Assembly (NCBI GenBank): GCA_002281475.1
Contig: NCGC01000010.1
Span: forward strand, 1-33,500
Reading direction: 5' to 3'
DNA from: Methylophilales bacterium 28-44-11
Lineage (GTDB): Bacteria > Pseudomonadota > Gammaproteobacteria > Burkholderiales > Methylophilaceae
Length of the DNA stretch: 33,500 nucleotides
The translations under genes and the position numbers were made by a program. Below the pieces are notes generated by a model, which ran no database searches, was not told the DNA's origin, and saw nothing but the letters and a program-made list of their open reading frames with translations. This document shows positions 23,706-33,072 of this stretch, piece after piece. Within the stretch, counting starts at the first letter, position 1, and every line of letters begins with the position of its first letter.

Positions 23706-24563
23706 ATGGCTGAGCCGGAAAACCCCCAACATAAACCCAGCTTATTAGAGCGTTTAAGCCACTTTTTACTTCGCGAACCAGAAGACCGCGAGCAATTGGT
23801 AGAGCTGTTACACAGCGCCTACGAAAATCATCTAATGGATAGTGACTCGCTCGCTATGATAGAAGGCGTGTTGCAAGTCAGTGAAATGCAAGTACGTGAT
23901 ATCATGATTCCACGCTCACAAATGGACGTGATCGACATTACCGACCCCCCAGAAACATTCATTCCGCATGTCATAGAAACTGCACACTCTCGTTTCCCCG
24001 TCATTGAAGACAATAAAAATGATGTGATTGGCATACTCCTTGCTAAAGATTTATTAAGGTATTACGCGGGTGAAGACTTTGATGTACGTGATATGTTGCG
24101 TCCAGCTGTGTTTATTCCAGAGTCCAAACGCTTAAACGTGTTGTTGAAAGAGTTTCGCAGTAATCGCAATCATATTGCCATTGTGGTGGACGAGTACGGT
24201 GGAGTGGCAGGTATGGTCACCATTGAAGATGTGCTCGAGCAAATTGTTGGTGACATTGAAGATGAATACGATTATGACGAAGATGAAGACAATATTATTT
24301 ATCATGCGGATGGTCAGTTTAGAGTAAAAGCGCTCACCGAGATTGCGGATTTTAATGAAGCCATCGGCACGCAATTTAGTGATGAAGAGTTTTCGACGAT
24401 TGGTGGTTTAGTCGTCAACAAATTTGGTCATTTACCAAAGCGTGGTGATGCAGTTAACATTGACAATATCAGAGTAACAGTTGTCAGGGCAGATAGTAGG
24501 CGCTTACATTCTATCTTGGTTGAGATGCTTCCAGAGGAGCCGTATCCAATAGAGGCGACATAA
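23706..24563 (+). CDS. corC: CorC/YbeX CBS-domain protein (magnesium and cobalt efflux family)
   Basis: A 285-residue cytosolic CorC-HlyC protein. It has two CBS domains (about 50-175: 'VRDIMIPRSQMDVIDI', 'HSRFPVIEDNKNDVIGILLAKDLL', then 'NHIAIVVDEYGGVAGMVTIEDVLEQIVGDIEDEYD') and a C-terminal CorC_HlyC transporter-associated domain ('IGTQFSDEEFSTIGGLVVNKFGHLPKRG'). It is collinear with E. coli YbeX, which has been linked to Mg/Co resistance and to ribosome metabolism. The ATG is chosen because family members begin near here; the in-frame TTG 28 codons upstream would add an unlike hydrophobic leader. In many bacteria lnt is next; here a small exported protein and mscL intervene. Confidence 0.92.
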   Translation: MAEPENPQHKPSLLERLSHFLLREPEDREQLVELLHSAYENHLMDSDSLAMIEGVLQVSEMQVRDIMIPRSQMDVIDITDPPETFIPHVIETAHSRFPVIEDNKNDVIGILLAKDLLRYYAGEDFDVRDMLRPAVFIPESKRLNVLLKEFRSNRNHIAIVVDEYGGVAGMVTIEDVLEQIVGDIEDEYDYDEDEDNIIYHADGQFRVKALTEIADFNEAIGTQFSDEEFSTIGGLVVNKFGHLPKRGDAVNIDNIRVTVVRADSRRLHSILVEMLPEEPYPIEAT

Positions 24564-24649
24564 CGCTCACTCAAAGCGCATTACCCATGACAAAGCAGTT
24601 GAACTAATTTTAAATTAGATTCTCATAATTTCACTGACAGGAGATGATC

Positions 24650-25051
24650 ATGAAAATTTGGCAAACAGTGGGTGCGTTAAGTGTGGCTTTGAGTGCATTA
24701 AGTGTGACTGCGGGTGAAATTAAAACAGAACCCATGGTGAGTGAATTACCCACTGAAGAGAAAGCATTTGTGGATGCGGTGGGCAAGCTGAATAAAGCGA
24801 AGATTGTAGAGTTGCTAGGCGAACCAGCAAAAGCGGAAGATGTAAAGTTGAAAGACTCTGGTCGTGTTGTGGCCTCTATTTGGCACTATCACTACATCAA
24901 TACTGCGCCGGATGGTGAGTATTACCAAACTACAGAATTGGATTTTATTGAAGACAAAGTCAACGTAGTGGTGTTTTTAAACAATGATGGTGCCGAGAAA
25001 GCGTCTACGGGTCAGACCTATGAAGTGCCAGATGTTAAGCCAGAAATGTAA
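24650..25051 (+). CDS. Small exported protein of unknown function (possibly BamE/SmpA-like fold)
   Basis: A 133-residue protein with a signal peptide (residues 1 to about 22, ending SVTAG). The mature part contains 'LNKAKIVELLGEPAKAEDVKL' and 'SIWHYHYINTAPDG' followed by 'TELDFIEDKVNVVVFLN'. A helix ending in LLGxP followed by an aromatic strand and a late 'F..DKV' strand recalls the BamE/SmpA fold, but this is only a resemblance. The second of two ATGs is chosen: AGGAG lies 6 nt before it and abuts the first. It is transcribed after corC and closes with a strong terminator. Confidence 0.7.
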   Translation: MKIWQTVGALSVALSALSVTAGEIKTEPMVSELPTEEKAFVDAVGKLNKAKIVELLGEPAKAEDVKLKDSGRVVASIWHYHYINTAPDGEYYQTTELDFIEDKVNVVVFLNNDGAEKASTGQTYEVPDVKPEM

Positions 25052-25065
25052 GTGAATGCAGAAGT

Positions 25066-25092
25066 AAAAAAGGCGCTACGAGCGCCTTTTTT
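25066..25092. terminator. Bidirectional intrinsic terminator
   Basis: AAAAAAGGCGCT (25066-25077), loop ACG, AGCGCCTTTTTT (25081-25092). It is a perfect 12-bp arm with T-runs on both strands, between the convergent small exported gene and mscL. Confidence 0.9.
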
Positions 25093-25109
25093 ATTGGTAA
25101 TGAAGAGAC

Positions 25110-25523
25110 TTATTTTTTTAGTGAATCCCGAATTTCGCGTAGCAATATCACATCTTCAGGTGTCGCTGCTGGCGCAGGGGCAGGTTCGGCTTTTTTCAAT
25201 TTATTCATGATGCGTACCATTTGAAAGATAATAAATGCAAGAATAATAAAGTTAAGGGCAATGGTAATAAAGTTTCCGTAAGCCAACACAGCACCTGCTT
25301 TTTTCGCTTCCACCAATGCCAATCCCGCTTCTTGACCGTTCAGTGCAATATACATATTACTAAAGTCTAATCCACCCACTAAAGTGCTGATCACCGGCAT
25401 GATAATGTCACCCACCAATGAATCCACAATTTTGCCGAAGGCAGCGCCGATAATCACGCCGACTGCCAAATCCATCACATTCCCTTTTAATGCAAACTCT
25501 TTAAACTCAGACATCATGCTCAC
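25110..25523 (-). CDS. mscL: Large-conductance mechanosensitive channel MscL
   Basis: A 137-residue inner-membrane channel that opens on osmotic downshock. The N-terminal amphipathic helix '[19 protein letters not shown]' and TM1 with '[20 protein letters not shown]' are nearly identical to E. coli. TM2 is about 82-103, followed by a Pro/Ala linker and '[15 protein letters not shown]'. The start is most likely the GTG: AGGAG is 7 nt before it, and the resulting MSMMSEF aligns with E. coli MSIIKEF. The ATGs 2 and 3 codons later are too far from the ribosome site. It is a monocistronic gene inserted between corC and lnt on the opposite strand. Confidence 0.95.
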   Translation of the reverse strand: MSMMSEFKEFALKGNVMDLAVGVIIGAAFGKIVDSLVGDIIMPVISTLVGGLDFSNMYIALNGQEAGLALVEAKKAGAVLAYGNFITIALNFIILAFIIFQMVRIMNKLKKAEPAPAPAATPEDVILLREIRDSLKK

Positions 25524-25699
25524 AATGCAACTCCTCTATATTAGTATCGTTATTAAATAACAGCCTCAATTGCACAGTTAATATAGTCTCCAGTGAATTG
25601 TTGTGTCAATCCGTGCGCCACACAAATGCTATTTATTTACTTAGAATGTCGAGCAAAACGGTACAATCAGAACGTTTTTTATCAAGCTAATCGCATCAC

Positions 25700-27211
25700 A
25701 TGTCAAATCACGTCACATTAAGATTCCATTTATTCGCATTTCTCGCAGGATTGCTGACGGTATTCGGTTTTGCACCTTACGAGATCTTTGTTGCACCCAT
25801 TGTTGGCTTAACCATCTTATTTTACTTGTGGCATGGTTCTGCCACTGTTAAAAACAATTTTAAGCTAGGGTTTAGTTTTGGTTTGGGTTTGTATGGGTTT
25901 GGCATTTATTGGATATACATCAGCCTGCATGAATTTGGGGGCATGCCTTGGTGGTTTGCTGGATTTTGCACCTTTTGTTTATGCGCCTTTATGGCTCTGT
26001 TTCCTGCGTTAGTAGGTTACTTCAGCAAACGTATTGGCTGGACGTTATGGACCGTACCATTGCTGTGGGGCGTTTCTGATTGGGTACGTAGTTGGATTTT
26101 CACGGGCTTTCCTTGGTTAACACTAGGCTATAGTCAAGTGCCAAGCAGCCCGTTGGTTGGATTTATGCCTATGATCGGCGTATATGGGGTTTCAATTATC
26201 GTTGCACTGATTGCCTCATTGATCGCATACGGCATCACCCAACATACGCATTTGCGATGGAGATTAAAAGTCGCTGCGGCTATCAGTATGATAATTATCT
26301 CAGGGCAATTGCTCTCCTTTGTGGAATGGACAACGCCATTTGGGGAACCGCTCAAAGTGGCACTGTTGCAGGGCAATGTCAGTCAGACTATTAAATGGTC
26401 GCCAGATGTGGCAAGTTCCACCATTAATCAGTATTTGCAGATGGTAGAGCAAAGCGATGCGCAACTGATTGTGTTGCCAGAAACGGCATTACCAGTGATT
26501 GCGCAGCAGCTAGACAAAACTGTGATTCAACGCATTACTCAGCATGCGCAACAGCAACAGGGAGATGCGCTGGTGGGCTTGGTGCAATACGATGCTGAGA
26601 ACCAATCGTATTTTAATAGCGCCCTCAGTTTTGGCAGTGCACCGGTGCAAGCCTATTCTAAAAGCCACTTAGTGCCGTTTGGCGAATTTATTCCACTGAA
26701 AGCGATTTTTGGGTGGATTTATCAGGATTGGCTGAACATCCCATTGAGTGACCTTTCTCGTGGTCAAAATCACACACCTATGCAATTGGCGGGTCAGCAA
26801 GTGGCGGTGAATATTTGCTATGAAGATGTATTTGGCGAGGAAATTATTCGCCCATTACCTGCCGCAACGTTGTTAGTAAATATGAGTAACGATGCATGGT
26901 ATGGCAAATCGTTTGCAGCAGTGCAGCACATGCAATTTAGCCAAGCGCGCGCCATTGAAACGGGTCGAATGATGTTACGTTCTACTAATACAGGGGCGAC
27001 CGCAATTATTAATCAGCATGGCATTGTACAATCGCATGCCCCACACGATGCTCAAATTACCTTGACGGGTATGGTGCAAGGATATCAAGGCAGTACACCT
27101 TATATTTGGTGGGGAAACAGGCTGTTTATTGTATTCAGCTTTGGATTCTTAGCTTGGTTCATGCTCAAAAAATATCAACACAAAGGCACTGAATCACCTA
27201 AGAAAGCTTAA
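25700..27211 (+). CDS. lnt: Apolipoprotein N-acyltransferase
   Basis: A 503-residue inner-membrane enzyme that adds the third acyl chain to lipoproteins. The N-terminal half has multiple membrane helices ('FGFAPYEIF', 'GLYGFGIYWIYISLHEFGGM', 'WVRSWIFTGFPWLTLGYSQ'). The C-terminal nitrilase domain holds the triad E261 ('VLPETALP'), K321 ('YSKSHLVPFGEFIP') and C373 ('VNICYEDVFGE'), with 'MSNDAWYG' beyond. All catalytic residues are in place. It would process the lipoproteins encoded in this window. It stands after mscL with its own 176-bp upstream region, which contains a TACAAT box near 25660 but no clear -35. Confidence 0.95.
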   Translation: MSNHVTLRFHLFAFLAGLLTVFGFAPYEIFVAPIVGLTILFYLWHGSATVKNNFKLGFSFGLGLYGFGIYWIYISLHEFGGMPWWFAGFCTFCLCAFMALFPALVGYFSKRIGWTLWTVPLLWGVSDWVRSWIFTGFPWLTLGYSQVPSSPLVGFMPMIGVYGVSIIVALIASLIAYGITQHTHLRWRLKVAAAISMIIISGQLLSFVEWTTPFGEPLKVALLQGNVSQTIKWSPDVASSTINQYLQMVEQSDAQLIVLPETALPVIAQQLDKTVIQRITQHAQQQQGDALVGLVQYDAENQSYFNSALSFGSAPVQAYSKSHLVPFGEFIPLKAIFGWIYQDWLNIPLSDLSRGQNHTPMQLAGQQVAVNICYEDVFGEEIIRPLPAATLLVNMSNDAWYGKSFAAVQHMQFSQARAIETGRMMLRSTNTGATAIINQHGIVQSHAPHDAQITLTGMVQGYQGSTPYIWWGNRLFIVFSFGFLAWFMLKKYQHKGTESPKKA

Positions 27212-27254
27212 GTGCACACTTCCACGCTATTTCAATCTTCAAATACAAGGCGGC

Positions 27255-27295
27255 AAAAATATCGCACTCAACACTTATGCGTGTTTTGATATTTT
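27255..27295 (+). terminator. Hairpin between lnt and glyQ, weak terminator candidate
   Basis: AAAATATC (27256-27263) pairs with GATATTTT (27288-27295), and inside it AACAC (27270-27274) with GTGTT (27281-27285). A short T-run is part of the 3' arm. Stem is AT-rich and interrupted, so efficiency is doubtful; it may separate lnt from the glyQ operon. Confidence 0.35.
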
Positions 27296-27373
27296 CTTGG
27301 TCTCTAAGACGCTGTAGTGAAAAATGGCTTTTCTAGGGTAAAATCAGTGCTTTAGAACAATCATCGCGTCATC

Positions 27374-28303
27374 ATGTCACTCACGTTTCAGCAAATCATT
27401 TTAAAACTCCAAGACTATTGGGATAAGCAAGGATGCACACTGTTGCAACCTTATGATATGGAAGTAGGGGCGGGAACCTCACATACCGCTACATTTTTGC
27501 GCGCGCTTGGTCCAGAGCCATGGAAAGCCGCTTATGTGCAACCCAGTCGTCGTCCCAAAGATGGTCGCTATGGCGAAAATCCGAATCGTTTACAGCATTA
27601 TTACCAATTTCAAGTGGTGCTTAAACCTGCGCCTGCCGATATCTTAGAGTTATATTTAGGCTCATTAGAGGCTTTGGGTTTTGATTTGAAACAAAACGAT
27701 GTCCGTTTTGTGGAAGATGACTGGGAAAACCCAACGCTTGGTGCTTGGGGATTAGGTTGGGAAGTTTGGTTGAATGGTATGGAAGTCACACAATTTACTT
27801 ACTTTCAACAAGTAGGTGGCATTAATTGTAAACCCATCACTGGTGAAATCACTTATGGTTTAGAGCGCTTGGCGATGTATTTACAAGGCGTAGAAAACGT
27901 ATATGACCTCACTTATTCTCCAGGGGTGAAATATGGCGATGTGTTCTTACAAAACGAGAAAGAACAATCGGCCTATAACTTTGAGCACAGTGACGTAGAG
28001 TTTTTGCTTATTGCATTCAATGCGCACGAAAAACAAGCCAAACATTTGATGGAAGAAAAATTAGCGTTACCTGCTTATGAACAAGTACTCAAAGCCGCGC
28101 ATACGTTTAACTTGTTGGATGCACGTGGTGCGATTTCGGTCACCGAGCGTGCTGCTTATATTGGACGCATCCGCAACTTGGCACGCAGTGTAGCCGCCAG
28201 CTATTTAGATAGTCGCGCACGTTTAGGTTTCCCCATGGCACCCAAAGCGTGGGCGGATGAAATATTGGCTCAGATAGAACAAAATAAGAAAGCAGCGGCA
28301 TGA
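27374..28303 (+). CDS. glyQ: Glycyl-tRNA synthetase alpha subunit
   Basis: A 309-residue class II synthetase subunit of the bacterial alpha2-beta2 GlyRS, carrying the catalytic core for glycine activation. Diagnostic segments are '[20 protein letters not shown]', '[19 protein letters not shown]', '[11 protein letters not shown]', '[20 protein letters not shown]' and '[20 protein letters not shown]'. Length and start match E. coli (303 residues). The glyS ATG overlaps its stop by 4 nt, giving coupled synthesis of the subunits. Confidence 0.97.
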   Translation: MSLTFQQIILKLQDYWDKQGCTLLQPYDMEVGAGTSHTATFLRALGPEPWKAAYVQPSRRPKDGRYGENPNRLQHYYQFQVVLKPAPADILELYLGSLEALGFDLKQNDVRFVEDDWENPTLGAWGLGWEVWLNGMEVTQFTYFQQVGGINCKPITGEITYGLERLAMYLQGVENVYDLTYSPGVKYGDVFLQNEKEQSAYNFEHSDVEFLLIAFNAHEKQAKHLMEEKLALPAYEQVLKAAHTFNLLDARGAISVTERAAYIGRIRNLARSVAASYLDSRARLGFPMAPKAWADEILAQIEQNKKAAA

Positions 28304-30393
28304 GTAGTAATTTATTAGTAGAGTTATTTGTAGAAGAGTTGCCTCCGAAGGCACTTAAAAAACTGGGCGAAAGCTTTTTGCAAACTATAGTTGATACACT
28401 TCAAAGCCAGGGCTTAGTTACTGATGGCGCACAAACAACTGTGTTTGCCACCCCAAGACGCTTAGCCGCCCATATCACCAACGTTTCTGCAAAAGCGGCA
28501 GATAAACAAATAGCACAAAAATTGATGCCAGCGACTGTAGGTTTAGATGCGAGTGGTAATGCCACACCAGCGCTGGTGAAGAAGTTACAAGCCTTAGGTT
28601 TGGACGGTTCTGCTGTGAGTCAATTGCGCAAAGAGCATGACGGCAAAGCTGATATTTTATTCTTAGATGTGACGCAAGCGGGCCCAACGTTGGCAGAAGG
28701 TTTGCAAAAAGCTATAGATGAGGCGTTAGCAAAGTTACCCATCCCAAAAGTGATGACTTACCAAATTAACGATGGCTGGGAAAGCGTGAATTTTGTGCGT
28801 CCCGCCCACGGTTTAGTGGCATTGCATGGCAGTGAAGTCGTGCCTGTTTCTGTGCTTGGCTTGCAAGCACAAAAGACAACACAAGGTCATCGGTTTGAAG
28901 CCAAATCCTCGATCATTCACATCACCTCTGCAGACACCTATACCAACCAGCTCAGAGAAGAAGGCGCTGTGATCGCCAGTTTTGCTGAGCGTCGTGCAGA
29001 AATTGTGAAGCAATTGAATGCGGCGGCAGCCAAAGAGCATTTAACCCCGATTGAAGATGATGCGTTGTTAGATGAAGTGACGGCACTGGTAGAGCTGCCT
29101 AATGTATTGTTAGGGCAATTTGAATACGAATATTTGGAAGTTCCGCAAGAATGTTTGATTTTGACCATGAAGGCCAATCAAAAGTACTTTCCATTATTAG
29201 ATGCTAATCAAAAACTGACCAATAAGTTTTTGATTGTTTCCAATATCAATCCAGCCGACCCATCTAAAGTCATTGGCGGCAATGAGCGTGTGGTACGTCC
29301 ACGTTTGGCTGATGCTAAGTTTTTCTTTGACCAAGACCGTAAGAAAACCTTAGAGAGTCGAGTAGCTGGTTTAGAAAAAGTGGTGTACCACAATAAATTG
29401 GGTAGCCAAGGTGAGCGTAATGCACGTGTGGTAGCGATTGCCAAAGCGATTGCAGAACAAATTAATCCAACGTTAACTGCAAAAGTAGAGCTGGCAGCGC
29501 GCTTGTCAAAGGTGGATTTGCTCACCGATATGGTCGGCGAGTTCCCAGAGTTACAGGGCATTATGGGGCGCTACTATGCGCAACATGAAGGCTTGGATAA
29601 TGACGTAGCGTTTGCAATAGAGGACCATTACAAACCACGTTTTGCCGGTGATGAATTGCCACGAAATCTGGTGGGTCTCGTCGTTGCATTAGCGGATAAG
29701 CTTGAAACTTTAGTGGGTCTATTTAGCATCGGTGAAAAGCCGACTGGGGATAAAGACCCATTTGCATTGCGTCGTCAGGCGTTGGGTATTATTCGTATGT
29801 TAATAGATACAACATTACCGTTGTCATTGAATGCTGTAATAGAAACTGCATTCTCACAATTTGTGACTGACCCAAGTGCGCGAGAAGCAGTAAAAGATTT
29901 TTGCTATGATCGATTAAGCGTCAATCTGCGTGATCAAGGCGCAAGCCCGCAAGAAGTAGATGCTGTATTGTCACTAACTCCGGAGCTTATGAGCGAAGTG
30001 CCAGCGCGTTTAGCGGCTGTACGAAGCTTTGCAGGTCTCACCGAAGCCCCAGCACTTGCAGCTGCCAATAAACGTGTAGGCAATATCTTGAAAAAAGTAG
30101 AGTGTGAAGTAAGTGGCACTGTAAGTACTCACTTACTACAAGAGCCAGCTGAGATTGCATTAGCTGAAGCCTTAAATCATGTGAAACCAAGAGCTGATCA
30201 ATTATTTGAGGCAGGTGATTACACGGCTTCCCTCCAAGCACTTGCCATATTAAAAGCGCCTGTCGATGCATTTTTTGACAACGTGATGGTCAATGCAGAA
30301 GAGGTGGCGTTGAAAAACAATCGCTTGGCGTTGTTGAATCAATTACATCAAGCCATGAATCGCGTGGCCGATTTGTCTAAATTAGCCAGTTAA
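28300..30393 (+). CDS. glyS: Glycyl-tRNA synthetase beta subunit
   Basis: A 697-residue beta subunit that binds tRNA-Gly. It starts '[20 protein letters not shown]', continues with '[11 protein letters not shown]', '[20 protein letters not shown]', '[20 protein letters not shown]', an HD-like region with '[20 protein letters not shown]' and '[10 protein letters not shown]', then '[20 protein letters not shown]', and ends with the anticodon-binding-like DALR domain ('[22 protein letters not shown]'). E. coli GlyS is 689 residues. It overlaps glyQ by ATGA and is followed by gmhB after 18 nt, so one operon is expected. Confidence 0.97.
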   Translation: MSSNLLVELFVEELPPKALKKLGESFLQTIVDTLQSQGLVTDGAQTTVFATPRRLAAHITNVSAKAADKQIAQKLMPATVGLDASGNATPALVKKLQALGLDGSAVSQLRKEHDGKADILFLDVTQAGPTLAEGLQKAIDEALAKLPIPKVMTYQINDGWESVNFVRPAHGLVALHGSEVVPVSVLGLQAQKTTQGHRFEAKSSIIHITSADTYTNQLREEGAVIASFAERRAEIVKQLNAAAAKEHLTPIEDDALLDEVTALVELPNVLLGQFEYEYLEVPQECLILTMKANQKYFPLLDANQKLTNKFLIVSNINPADPSKVIGGNERVVRPRLADAKFFFDQDRKKTLESRVAGLEKVVYHNKLGSQGERNARVVAIAKAIAEQINPTLTAKVELAARLSKVDLLTDMVGEFPELQGIMGRYYAQHEGLDNDVAFAIEDHYKPRFAGDELPRNLVGLVVALADKLETLVGLFSIGEKPTGDKDPFALRRQALGIIRMLIDTTLPLSLNAVIETAFSQFVTDPSAREAVKDFCYDRLSVNLRDQGASPQEVDAVLSLTPELMSEVPARLAAVRSFAGLTEAPALAAANKRVGNILKKVECEVSGTVSTHLLQEPAEIALAEALNHVKPRADQLFEAGDYTASLQALAILKAPVDAFFDNVMVNAEEVALKNNRLALLNQLHQAMNRVADLSKLAS

Positions 30394-30411
30394 TCAGTCA
30401 GTGAGCTACAT

Positions 30412-30948
30412 TTGAAATTAGTTATATTAGATAGAGATGGCGTTATTAATCAAGATAGCGTGACTTTTATTAAAAACCCTTCCGAATGGGTGCCAATCCT
30501 CGGTAGCTTAGAAGCCATTGCCATGCTCAACCAGTCCGGTTTTCGCGTGGCTGTGGCCACCAATCAATCGGGCATTGCTCGTGGTTTGTTTGATATGGCA
30601 GCCCTCAATGCGATACACGATAAAATGCATAAAGCTTTATCACTGGTGGGTGGGCGCATCGATGCGCTGTTTTACTGCCCACATGCAGCCGATGATCATT
30701 GTGATTGCAGAAAACCCAAAACCGGGATGATCGAGGAAATTAGTCGTCGCTTTTCGATTGAGTTAAATCAAGTATATGCTGTAGGGGATGCGTTACGTGA
30801 CATTCAAGCGTTTGGCCAAGCTGGCTGTAAGCCTATTCTTGTGCGTACTGGCAAAGGCGAGGAAACCTTAACAAAAGGCAATTTGCCTGACAATGTGCTA
30901 GTGATGGCGGATTTGGCAGAAGCCGCACAACATATTATTTCTGAATAA
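30412..30948 (+). CDS. gmhB: D-glycero-beta-D-manno-heptose-1,7-bisphosphate 7-phosphatase
   Basis: A 178-residue HAD phosphatase in the ADP-heptose pathway for the LPS inner core. Motif I is 'ILDRDGVINQD' (nucleophile D7, acid D9), motif II 'VATNQSGIARG', and a structural zinc site C89-x-H91-x5-C97-x-C99 ('CPHAADDHCDCRKP') that marks GmhB. 'VYAVGDALRDIQAF' is motif IV. The start is TTG with GAG 6 nt upstream; no ATG could give motif I. glyS precedes it by 18 nt and the plsC frame follows at once after the TAA. Confidence 0.93.
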   Translation: MKLVILDRDGVINQDSVTFIKNPSEWVPILGSLEAIAMLNQSGFRVAVATNQSGIARGLFDMAALNAIHDKMHKALSLVGGRIDALFYCPHAADDHCDCRKPKTGMIEEISRRFSIELNQVYAVGDALRDIQAFGQAGCKPILVRTGKGEETLTKGNLPDNVLVMADLAEAAQHIISE

Positions 30949-31640
30949 ATGATAGCTTGGATTCGATCATTGGTGTTCTATTTGGGTGTGCTCCTCATAA
31001 CCCCAATTTTTTCTATTCTCGCCATTTTACTGTTTCCATTAAACAACGTCACACGCTCCCGCATCGCGAGTGGCTGGGCCTATTGCACCATTTATTGGTT
31101 AAAACTGACTTGTAATCTTGGTGTGTCGGTCAAAGGAGTGGAAAACATCCCTCAACATCCTTCAATTATTCTGAGCAAGCATCAATCCGCATGGGAAACC
31201 ATCGCGTTGCAAACCATATTTCCACCGCAAATTTGGGTCATGAAGCGTGAGCTTTTTTGGGTTGGGCTTTTATGGCGTTGGCGGCGATCCCAATTGACCG
31301 AAGCTCAGGTCGTGAAGCCCTTAAGAAACTAGTCGCACATGGCAAAGACCGATTAGCGAGGGGATTGTGGGTAGTAATTTTTCCAGAAGGCACTCGCACT
31401 GCACCAGGCCAGCGTGGCAAATACCATATTGGTGGTGCATGGTTAGCTTCGCATACCCAAAGTACGGTAGTGCCAGTGGCACATAATGCTGGACGATACT
31501 GGCGAAAAAACTCATTTACAAAATACCCTGGCACCATACAAGTCGTGATAGGACCGCCGATTGAAACAGCTGGATTAAAGCCAGATGAAGTCAATCAACG
31601 TGTCGAAAACTGGATTGAAGCGGAAATGGTATCGCTATGA
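30949..31640 (+). pseudogene. plsC: plsC-type 1-acyl-glycerol-3-phosphate acyltransferase, disrupted by an internal frameshift
   Basis: Two overlapping frames make up one acyltransferase. The first (30949-31332) has an N-terminal membrane helix, 'GVENIPQHPSIILSKHQSAWET' with the HQSAWE acyltransferase motif, and continues correctly to 'WVMKRELF' before running into unrelated sequence. The second frame, from about 31257, resumes at 'GWAFMALAAIPIDRSSGREAL' and carries 'FPEGTRTAPG' and 'VVIGPPI'. Family members have about six residues (xWxPFF) between KREL and GW, where only about 5 nt remain here, so about 13 nt appear deleted just after a six-T run. As read, no full protein is made. The enzyme acylates lysophosphatidic acid in phospholipid synthesis and is normally essential, so a second copy, an assembly error or recoding must be considered. 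Its end overlaps the next gene by ATGA. Confidence 0.8.
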
Positions 31641-32347
31641 TGCTGCAAACGCTCACGCTTGCAGATGGGCAGCAAATACCTTATCAATTGTCGCTGCGTC
31701 CGCGCAGAACGGTAGGGCTAAAAATCACGCAAGATGGTTTGGTGGTGCATGCGCCTAAGCGCATTGTGGTGCACCAACTAAATCAGATTCTGCAGGAAAA
31801 ATCCACATGGATATTGAATAAATTGGCATTACGTGAAGCCAATACGGTTACGCCTGTATGCTGGCAAGCGGGCGAGAATATGCTGTTTTTAGGGCAAGAC
31901 ATCACGTTGCAAGTGATTGAAAGTAAAGGTAAGTCTAAAATTATGCTGGTGGGTAATATTCTCAACGTTGTTGTGAAAGACGCTCACAATCTTACGCTGG
32001 TAGGTAAAAAGGTAATGCAGTGGTATCAGCAAGAGGCGTACGATGATTTTGTAAGACGCGTGGAAATCTTTGCCACTAAATTAGGAGTAACACCACCGCT
32101 TGTGAAGCTATCGAATGCGCAATCGCGCTGGGGAAGTTGCAATAGTCTAGGCCAAGTGAGATTGAACTGGCGCTTAATTCAAGCAACGCCTCAAGTTATC
32201 AATTATGTGGTGTGTCACGAATTGGCACATTTAAAAGAAATGAATCACTCCGCAAGGTTTTATGCAGTATTAGCGCAGTTATTTCCAAACTATGACAATG
32301 CTGAAAAGCAACTAAAGCAATTGTCGCCTCAGTTGCATCGCTTATAA
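31637..32347 (+). CDS. YgjP-type metallopeptidase (PF01863, DUF45/SprT-like)
   Basis: A 236-residue predicted zinc metalloprotease. The motif HELAH is at H194-E195-H198 in 'YVVCHELAHLKEMNHSARFY', with the third ligand likely H205. 'SRWGSC' at 163-168 is the usual companion motif, and 'LNWRLIQATPQVINYVV' precedes the active site. N-terminally it shows a beta-rich region starting 'PYQLSLRPRRTVGLKI'. E. coli YgjP is of this family; its substrate is unknown. It overlaps the end of the plsC frame by 4 nt, so it depends on that transcript; the plsC frameshift might reduce its translation. Two ATGs in tandem are possible starts. Confidence 0.88.
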   Translation: MMLQTLTLADGQQIPYQLSLRPRRTVGLKITQDGLVVHAPKRIVVHQLNQILQEKSTWILNKLALREANTVTPVCWQAGENMLFLGQDITLQVIESKGKSKIMLVGNILNVVVKDAHNLTLVGKKVMQWYQQEAYDDFVRRVEIFATKLGVTPPLVKLSNAQSRWGSCNSLGQVRLNWRLIQATPQVINYVVCHELAHLKEMNHSARFYAVLAQLFPNYDNAEKQLKQLSPQLHRL

Positions 32348-32351
32348 CTAT

Positions 32352-32927
32352 TTAAAATAATTGCTTGAGGTCGTTGGCGATATCCGCTGGTTTCTGACCA
32401 TAGCTCATGTAAATGCGCGCAGCCCCTTTTTTGTCAAATACATACAATCCGGCGCTATGGTCTATGGTGTAGTGGCTATCGGTACTGCTGATGACCTTGG
32501 ATGCAAATATTTTGTAGCTTCCCATATTCTCAGCCACTTCTTGCAATGAGCCACGCAAACCTATAAAACGCTTGTCAAAAGACGGTACAAACTGCGCCAA
32601 CACCTCTTGGGTGTCACGATCTGGGTCTACTGTAACAAACAGCACTTGTACTTGGTCGGCATCTTTACCCAATAACTTCATGGTTTGTCTAAGATCGCTC
32701 ATGGTAGTCGGGCACACATCTGGGCAATGCGTATACCCAAAAAACATGACCACCACCTTACCTTTAAAATCAGACATGCTACGAAGCTTGCCATTGTGGT
32801 CAGTCAGCGATAGTGGTTTGCCAAATTCGGCGCCAGTGATATCTGTGCCGATAAAGTGTGTGGCTTTGGATGCTGCGTTACAGGCAGTCAGTATGAATAA
32901 CAAGCTTAAAAATAACCACTTACGCAT
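32352..32927 (-). CDS. Sco1/SenC-family copper lipoprotein
   Basis: A 191-residue thioredoxin-fold lipoprotein (lipobox LTAC, Cys16). The copper/redox motif is C68-P-D-V-C72 in 'THCPDVCPTTMSDL', with the distal His H157 in 'DHSAGLYVFDKKG'; all three copper ligands of Sco proteins are present. 'FVTVDPDRDTQEVL' is typical. Sco proteins help load the CuA centre of cytochrome oxidase or act in copper handling. No oxidase gene is in the window. AGGA lies about 8 nt before the ATG. It is convergent with the YgjP gene (4 nt apart), so their 3' ends must overlap, with no terminator visible. Confidence 0.92.
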   Translation of the reverse strand: MRKWLFLSLLFILTACNAASKATHFIGTDITGAEFGKPLSLTDHNGKLRSMSDFKGKVVVMFFGYTHCPDVCPTTMSDLRQTMKLLGKDADQVQVLFVTVDPDRDTQEVLAQFVPSFDKRFIGLRGSLQEVAENMGSYKIFASKVISSTDSHYTIDHSAGLYVFDKKGAARIYMSYGQKPADIANDLKQLF

Positions 32928-33072
32928 GAAATATATCCTTTTTAGAAGGTTGCCTAAACTTAGATGAGAGTTTTAAGTTTATTGTAGCGTTTTGATTCTA
33001 ACATAAGCAATAAAATCGCTGCTTTGGTTTACAATAATGGTTTTGTAAAATTAACAAGATAAGGCATGCGAA

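Noticed and set aside
31238-31594. Minus-strand 118-codon frame opposite the second plsC half
   Set aside because: The plus strand holds the conserved acyltransferase motifs; the minus frame has no recognisable features.
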